A DNA stretch of 38,524 nucleotides from NCBI GenBank assembly GCA_003550305.1, contig QKYT01000050.1, forward strand, positions 155,468-193,991, written 5' to 3'. The stretch comes from Glomus cerebriforme. Taxonomy: Eukaryota > Glomeromycota > Glomeromycetes > Glomerales > Glomeraceae. Below the pieces are notes generated by a model. The model searched no databases. It saw only the letters and a program-made list of their open reading frames with translations, and was not told where the DNA came from. Position 1 is the stretch's first letter, and each line of letters starts with the position of its first letter. The position numbers and the translations under genes are program-made. This document shows positions 32,614 to 38,524 of this stretch, one piece after another.

Positions 32614-34793
32614 ATGAGGTTCAAAATCATTTCTAAGAATACTAAAATAATTGTACAAAAATGTGAACCAGAAAAAAGAGTGGTGGTGCGTCTAAATCCT
32701 ATGGAGAGTTTATCAAGCATTCGTAAGAAACTCAAAAAACATAGCACTATTAAAATGGATAATACTTTCTCATTCGCAAAAAGAACTCCAGAAATGAATA
32801 ATGATAATAATAATAATGAGATAAGTTATTGGTTTGCTGAAGTAACACGCGAAGATGAAGACGAATTTTTATTAAAAGAAATATTAAGAGAAATTAATGA
32901 TGAGAATATTTTATATTTAGTAAAAAATTCGAGTCCAAACTGGAAATTTTTAAATAAAAAACGTAAATTAAGTTATGGGTGTACTATGACCTTTGACGGA
33001 ATTAAGAAAGCGAACAAAAGAGCCTTTAAAATGAAATATTGTGATTTAAATGAAATTGATGCTGAAGGATGTCGAAAAGGGGATATTAAATTTAGGTCAA
33101 CCAAAGATTGGATGATGAAAACGAATTTATTTTTTAGTACTGATATTAACGTTCAAAATTTTGTAGAGTTAGGAATGTCAATCGAAAGTTCGAAATCTGA
33201 AAATGTTAATATTGAAACCAATTTATCTTACCAATATATAGAATATGGTAAAGCATCTTTAAAATTTAATGAATATTTAAAACCTACTTCGGAATTTATT
33301 AAAGCGGTAGAAGATGCCATAAGATCTAATGATCCTAGAGAATTTAGGAAAATCACTGAAGAATTTGGTCAATTTATCCCGACCGAAGTTATAATGGGTG
33401 GAAGAATGTACTATACAAATATGGACCTATTTGCAGAACATATAGCAACTAATTCTACCGCAGGTGACGCTGAATTTATGAACGCAAACTTAGGAAAAGC
33501 TCAAGGTCACACAAGAGGAAATTCAAGGCAATATAACGTTAGCTGTACAAGACTAATCGGGGGAGAACAACCTGACGGTCTTGAAAATTGTGACAGTAAA
33601 GCTTGGACTCAATCTTTAAAAGATTATACAAATTGGGATTGTATAGAATATCGAAATCCTATCAGTATTTTTAGTCTATTACCCGAAAATTTACGTAGAA
33701 AAATCTTTTCATCCACCGGAAAAAGAATTCTTTATTCAAAATTTGTAGATTACAATTATCAGTTAAAAGAACGTGGAAAGCCAAAAATTTTTGAATTAAA
33801 GATACCTTCAAATATATTGGATATTATTCATAATAGAGATACTGATTGCAGTTTCTTTGCAACGGTCATCGATAAAGAAGAAACAAATGATTTTTTTAAC
33901 TGTCAAATACTTTGTTCAGCAAACGGAAAACCAAGTGTTATAGTTCATTGTATTCAAAGAAAATTTAGAAAACGGGAATGTCGCTTGAAAATTGGTTTGA
34001 TGATTATTGGCTACGATATCAATTTTAAATTTATTTTTTCAGATTTTAACGTTCAAATTGGTATTCTGAAACAAAACTTTGAAGCGTCATCAAATATACA
34101 ATTACAAAATATATCTGATAGAGAAAATGTTTCTTGTTTGGGAATTCCTGTATTAAACAAATTGGATTCTTCAAATAATTCACTTATTATTGGGCATTTC
34201 TTTTTTGAAGAAGAAAATGCAATTGGAACGCGTACATTTTCTTATTGTTTAAAAAAAAAATATTATGTAAGATTACCAACCTTTACTTTTTATACACTTA
34301 CCATTTCAAACTTTCCAAATTCTAATGCTTTTGGTACAACAACTTTTGGACGACAACTTTTAAAGGGACCATGTATTAATACTACTACTTCAAAGTTTAT
34401 TAGTTTATATTGTACTTTGTATCCTACCAGAAGAAATAATAATTTTGCTAATCTTGGTAATCTTGCTAACCTTAGCAATCTTGGTAATAATCCTGGTCCA
34501 GTTCTTTTAAAACAAAATACTAAACAAATTACAACCTATGATATTAATTGTAAGTGTAAAAAAAAACTGAGAGAAACTTGTCACACTTGTAGAGAAAATT
34601 TAAGATTTCAAAGAAATATTAATAATATTAAATGTGCATTCTTTGATTCAAATGTAAGTATATCTCAACTAATAATATTACTAAATTTGTAATAATCTAA
34701 TCAAATAATTCTTTATAAAAGTTATTTTAACAGATTAGAACTGATAACGCGAAAAAAAAATTCGGTTTAGTCTCCTTTGAACTGTTCATATAA
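32614..34793 (+). CDS. MACPF-like protein of the Rhizophagus expanded type
   Basis: Exon 1 is 32614-34653 (680 codons). A GTAAGT donor and a TTTTAACAG acceptor remove 34654-34733, and exon 2 (34734-34793) adds 19 aa ending KKFGLVSFELFI, total 699 aa. If unspliced, the frame ends at 34692 with 692 aa. Residues 1 to about 105 may be a beta-grasp-like module. The middle has the MACPF-like core YGCTMTFDGI, WMMKTNLFFSTDINVQNF and EFGQFIPTEVIMGGRMYY (about 250-268). Family members with an intact core can insert in membranes or act as adhesion/immune proteins; no secretion signal or membrane helix is evident here. The region GLMIIGYDINFKFIFSDFNVQIGI parallels LWMIIGNPSKLSVFSPKNREFQVG in the divergent fusion gene. 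Near the end are NLG/NLA/NLS repeats (about 607-625) and a CxC..CxxC cluster (about 646-659) that could bind zinc. The function is not established. Confidence 0.8.
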
Positions 34794-36184
34794 AGAATCC
34801 TTGTATGGTTAGAGTCTTCGCGATGCGGCGCTGAAAAATGGATTATCTGTTATGTCATATGCCATATTTTATATTAGTAATTAACCTAAAAGAAATTATT
34901 TGAGTAACATCGATTAGTGTTTCATAAAAATTTACCATTTATTTACCAAATATTTGGTGACATCATTTTAAATGTTGTGATACGGTTATTTTTCATTTAT
35001 CGAATCCAAGATTTTCGAGTCTTTACTTATTATTTTTTTTTATACATATAATTTTTAAATATACAGTATATAATTTTTAACATATTTATTTACTTTTATG
35101 ATTTGTTATATTGTGTAATATTTATTGCATTCTATCATTCTATGATTTACTTTTATCGCTTCAGTCACGTGCAGAGTAAGATTTGATCCTTTTTACGAAA
35201 ATGTCAAAAACGGGTTTGTATCATGCGCACGCAGCTGTTGTGACATTTTGCATTAACTTTTAGTAATAATTTCGCATGCCATTACCAAAATTTTCATTCT
35301 TTCCTCTATTTTCTGTTACAATAATAAAGGATAAAGATACAAATATAATTATGGTGTTAATTAATATATATAAATTATCGCTACGGAAAGTAAGTGAAGG
35401 TCTTATAAACAGACAGCATGAAAAAGCGGAGGGTTTATTGTGAATATATATTGAGAGGAAAAAAAATACATGCATTTGATATATTCTGAATGAAGCATTA
35501 ATGCAATTGAAGGAGCTAATCTATTAAACTATTAAATAAAGAGGCAAGTAGTATTAACTTTATATACTGAAATAATTAATGAATAAAAGGATATTTAACC
35601 GATTTGATTATCCTCGTTGTAGGGGCTTATAATTTGGTCATTCTCGTAGATTTGGCCATTCTCGTTAAATCGTTGTAGATGCAGTGCATCATTTATCACA
35701 CTCGTTGAATCGTTGACTCTCCATCTGTGTGTAGAAGTTTGATTCATCCGAATTAAAAATCGATTGTTTTTTTACGAAAATTTAAAGGAAGTTCTCAAAT
35801 CTTTAATTTCAATAGCATACATTTTAATTCGGTAAGATTTATGTCAAATTTTACTCATTTTAAATTATTTATAAAAATCTAATACCGTTTCATCATTAAA
35901 TATAGGTCTGATGGCTACATGTACGTGATTTTATCAGATAATGATCTATTGCTTTCAGGAACTTGAATGTAAATAATTTACGTACATCGATAGTAAAAGT
36001 TTTGATTCAATTCAATAGATTATTCTTCTGACTTTATATTGTTAATTGCTTCGAATTTTTGACACCTCTTTTATACCTTTTCATAATAATTATAAACAAT
36101 GGACCATCCTTTCATATTGCTTAGCAAAATTACCTTTGCCCGTTTCTTTAATATAATTGGAACGATCTATTATCATCATAACGA

Positions 36185-36274
36185 GTTGCATTTCTTGAAT
36201 TAAAATCATTACCTGAGGAACAAAGAGAAATAACTATAGTTGACAAAAATCATGATTACGTAGCATTCAACGAG
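36185..36274 (+). pseudogene. Fragment of an AIF/AMID-like FAD-dependent oxidoreductase
   Basis: Thirty codons read VAFLELKSLPEEQREITIV, then DKNHDYVAFNE. This fits the second beta strand and following region of the FAD-binding Rossmann fold in AIF/AMID-type NADH oxidoreductases, where an acidic residue (here Asp after ITIV) ends the strand. The upstream bases (GGAACGATCTATTATC) look like a broken glycine-rich loop. Downstream a GTATTTAG donor-like site follows, but no continuing exon could be built. Probably a decayed gene piece. Similarity is inferred by eye only. Confidence 0.4.
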
Positions 36275-36541
36275 GTATTTAGTAATTAATGATTATTCCA
36301 TTTTGTTTTCTTTGTTAAAATATTTTTTAATCAATTAAAGGTTCTAACATAAGTTTAACGACAAAGAAATTACGGGAAATAAAATGGCTTAGATAAGATA
36401 ATCTCGTCTGCATCAACAAGGATTTTGAAAGCGATTAATGGTAAAATCAAATCGAGTCCATTTTTTTTGCAATGTCTTCTTTAATTGGATCGTGAATTGG
36501 AAATTTGAATGTATTCATACCTTTTATCGTTTTCAAAGGAA

Positions 36542-36717
36542 GGTCGAAGTGACATAATTTCAATCTAGTCTCCACTATGAACATCTTATGGAAATGTGTC
36601 CAATTTCCATGAGTACTCTTAATATTAATGAAGTTTCCATTTATACCTTATGGAAATTGGACAAGTTTTCACTGTAGACACCAGGGTATCCATGATGGAC
36701 ACCGCATCACTTCGACC
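36542..36717 (+). mobile_element. MITE with GGTCGAAGTGA terminal inverted repeats
   Basis: A perfect 11-bp inverted repeat bounds the element: GGTCGAAGTGA (36542-36552) and TCACTTCGACC (36707-36717). It is 176 bp long and non-coding, with an internal repeat of a CCAATTTCCAT/ATGGAAATTGGA motif that adds a stem. It matches the diverged copy at 6930-7096 over its whole length in inverse orientation. No certain target duplication was seen (flanking A/A only). Confidence 0.8.
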
Positions 36718-37365
36718 AGTGGGAGCAACTGACAAAGAATTTACAAAAGAAATGCTGATTTATTTGTTCTATTAGGCAAATATTACGCGAAATCTTAAGA
36801 ATTAATCATTAGATTTTTAAACCAAACTATGATGCAAATTTATTAGCATATTGTTTTAATATGTACCGAAACCGTATTATGTATTTAAGTATTTAATAAA
36901 ATTTATTTGTGGCGCAGGAATTAAATTAGCAGCAAATATAACATTTACACACGAAAAAAGAATTTTTTTTTACCATATAAAAAAGTACATTTTTTTTTTA
37001 AAAAAAAAAAAGAAAAAAAAAACATTTAAACCAATTAAAATAAAAATTTAACGTGTTAAAAATTTAAAATACTGTAAATCAGTCAATAGCAAAACAGTTG
37101 GTTGTCATTATTTCCAATAAATACGATTAATGTTTAATCTATTCAAATTTCTTTTATTTGTTTGATAAATGGGTGAACGTATTAACCACTCTTTTTTAGA
37201 GATTTCTTTAAAGGGAAATTCCAAATTCCAATTCGATCGAAATTTAGAGTATGTGCCGCAGAATCATAAACTTGATCGGACTATATTCTTTTGAAATGAA
37301 AAATGATTTATAATTAGATTTATTATTATTTTTATAATTCGTGACTTATATCTAATTACGAATGT

Positions 37366-37427
37366 TTATTTTACGCAAAAAAAATCGCATATAGTGTTTA
37401 TTTCGCGCAAAAAAAATTGCATATAGC
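37366..37427 (+). repeat. Two-copy tandem repeat, unit of about 31 nt
   Basis: The word CGCAAAAAAAATCGCATATAG, preceded by TTTATTT, is repeated once with the variant TTGCATATAG. Confidence 0.6.
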
Positions 37428-37770
37428 AATTAAATTTATTAAAACATTAATTTAACAAGTTGATTTCCCAAACAATAAAAATAAAAATAAAAAATAATTT
37501 TGTTTTCGACACGAAAAGTTTTTTTTTTCTTCCCTTTTTTTTTTTTTCTTTTGAGAATACATTTAGGTCTAGGAAAAATTGAAAAATACGAAACGATCAC
37601 TAAAATTTAATACTCAATATAATTAAATATGAAAATGTCATTACACTAAAAATTTTTCGGATATGAACGCGGGTTCGCTCCCGACATAAGGAATTTGATT
37701 TGCATATTTTGCAATATTTTCACTAAAAATAAAAAGTAGTAAAAATTAATATTTAATTAATACTGGTGGT

Positions 37771-37890
37771 AATTATAACCAAACGTAATAAATAGCATCT
37801 GTTTCCGTTCCGAATGCACAAGTTAAGCGCTTGTGTGGCTAAAATACTCGTTACGGGGAAAAACGACTTGATGTATATTTAATAATCATA
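37771..37890 (+). rRNA. 5S rRNA-like sequence, degenerate
   Basis: The core GCATCTGTTTCCGTTCCGAA, then CACAAGTTAAGCGC and TTGTGTGGCT, matches the loop B to helix II part and the box A region of eukaryotic 5S rRNA; AAGTTAAGC falls at the expected position about 49-57. TCGTT..AACGA around ACGGGGAAA resembles helix IV. The outer helix is AT-rich and poorly paired, and there is no run of four or more T directly after it to end Pol III transcription. I take it to be a diverged or dead dispersed copy. Confidence 0.55.
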
Positions 37891-38352
37891 AAAAACAATT
37901 TTAATGCGTTCAAAAACATTTTAATTTTTCATAATTTCCAAATAAGATATAGCATGTCTTATTGGTATTCATATAAACAAAATATATTCACAACATATTA
38001 TTGATCCAACGAAAATCAAATAATTATATATTCGAGAAATTTTAGCCGTTCATCATCACATATGTTTCGGATTATAGAAAATAACATTTGATTTAAGCGT
38101 AAATCGAATAAAATTAATAAATTTTACAAACATATAGCGATTAGAATTTAGGATTTATTTCTTAGATCAAGTTGTCATGAAACATGTAAACGACAAAGCA
38201 TTGACAATATCATTATTTTAATTGAATTTGATATGATTTATTATTTAAACTGTAATAAAAGCTATTAACACATAAACCGTTGATAGGTCAGATATATAGA
38301 TATAATAATATCCTTTTTTTTGAAAATACTATCTAAAAAAAAAGCAAACGAG

Positions 38353-38384
<32 letters not shown>
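38353..38384. repeat. Poly(A) tract of 32 nt
   Basis: Uninterrupted A run. It could be the tail of a retro-inserted sequence or plain slippage; no upstream retrocopy was recognised. Confidence 0.8.
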
Positions 38385-38385
<1 letters not shown>

Positions 38386-38524
38386 AAAATAATCATCAAA
38401 TCCAAGTAAAAATAACTTTATACGTAACACTTTTTTTTAGAAGCTCGTCGTTCCCTTGATAAGTTAGAATCAAGTCGAACATGAAATTGTAATCTACTCA
38501 ATGACATGAATACTTTCTTCTTTT

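Larger units (their letters stand above)
34794..38524. other. Intergenic region
   Basis: No intact gene is seen. It contains an oxidoreductase relic (36185-36274), a MITE (36542-36717), a two-copy tandem repeat (about 37366-37427), a 5S rRNA-like sequence (37771-37890) and a 32-nt A run (38353-38384). A CACGTG site is at about 35166. Minus frame 35260-35475 has no family and low complexity. Confidence 0.5.

Noticed and set aside
37665..37690. B-box-like GCGGGTTCGCTCCCG, as in a tRNA
   Set aside because: No acceptor, D or anticodon arm could be built around it.

Overview
This is a stretch of nuclear DNA from a very AT-rich fungus with intron-bearing genes. The gene content points to an arbuscular-mycorrhizal fungus of the Rhizophagus type (Glomeromycotina). 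The basis is large Sel1-repeat proteins, an HSPA12-like Hsp70, MACPF-like proteins, short (about 65-145 nt) GT-AG introns, poly(A/T)-rich leaders and many short palindromic repeats. The organism is inferred from these characters, not from a database search.

Layout. 1-5.1 kb is repeat-rich: a family with inverted arms at 1.63-2.4 and 4.83-5.1 kb, with a 0.28-kb foldback element nested in the left arm. 5.44-5.94 kb is a dead PP2C phosphatase gene. 8.24-16.71 kb holds two tandem, minus-strand Sel1-repeat genes (18 and 24 visible repeats) whose upstream regions are also duplicated; the first is interrupted by an assembly gap. 16.9-22.3 kb is gene-poor. It contains a tandem array (19.7-20.8 kb) in which about 90-nt blocks are bounded by splice-like AG/GT borders, a second gap, and another copy of the 1.6-kb repeat family with an expanded minisatellite. 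22.64-22.87 kb is a second PP2C relic. 22.89-25.04 kb is an intact 11-exon SAMHD1-like dNTP triphosphohydrolase on the minus strand, rebuilt here exon by exon. 26.72-32.17 kb is a minus-strand gene whose first long exon encodes an alpha-arrestin-like region and two MACPF-like modules. That exon runs in frame, without a stop, into the first exon of an HSPA12-like Hsp70, so a fusion of about 1,620 aa is predicted. 32.61-34.79 kb is a divergently transcribed MACPF-like gene sharing a 0.44-kb intergenic region with the fusion gene. 34.8-38.5 kb is intergenic, with an oxidoreductase relic, a short inverted-repeat element and a degenerate 5S rRNA copy.

How the genes may relate. The fusion gene and its divergent partner share two domain types (the MACPF-like core and a beta-rich C-terminal region), which suggests common origin and perhaps co-regulation. 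The Hsp70 part of the fusion has a degraded phosphate-2 motif, so it may be a scaffold or sensor, not an active chaperone. The nearby SAMHD1-like enzyme keeps all the catalytic and guanine-site residues I could place. Together these could form a self-defence neighbourhood, but that is a hypothesis. The two strongest candidates for something undescribed are the arrestin/MACPF-like/Hsp70 fusion, with its 5-nt micro-exon and intron-retention switch, and the exon-like tandem array.
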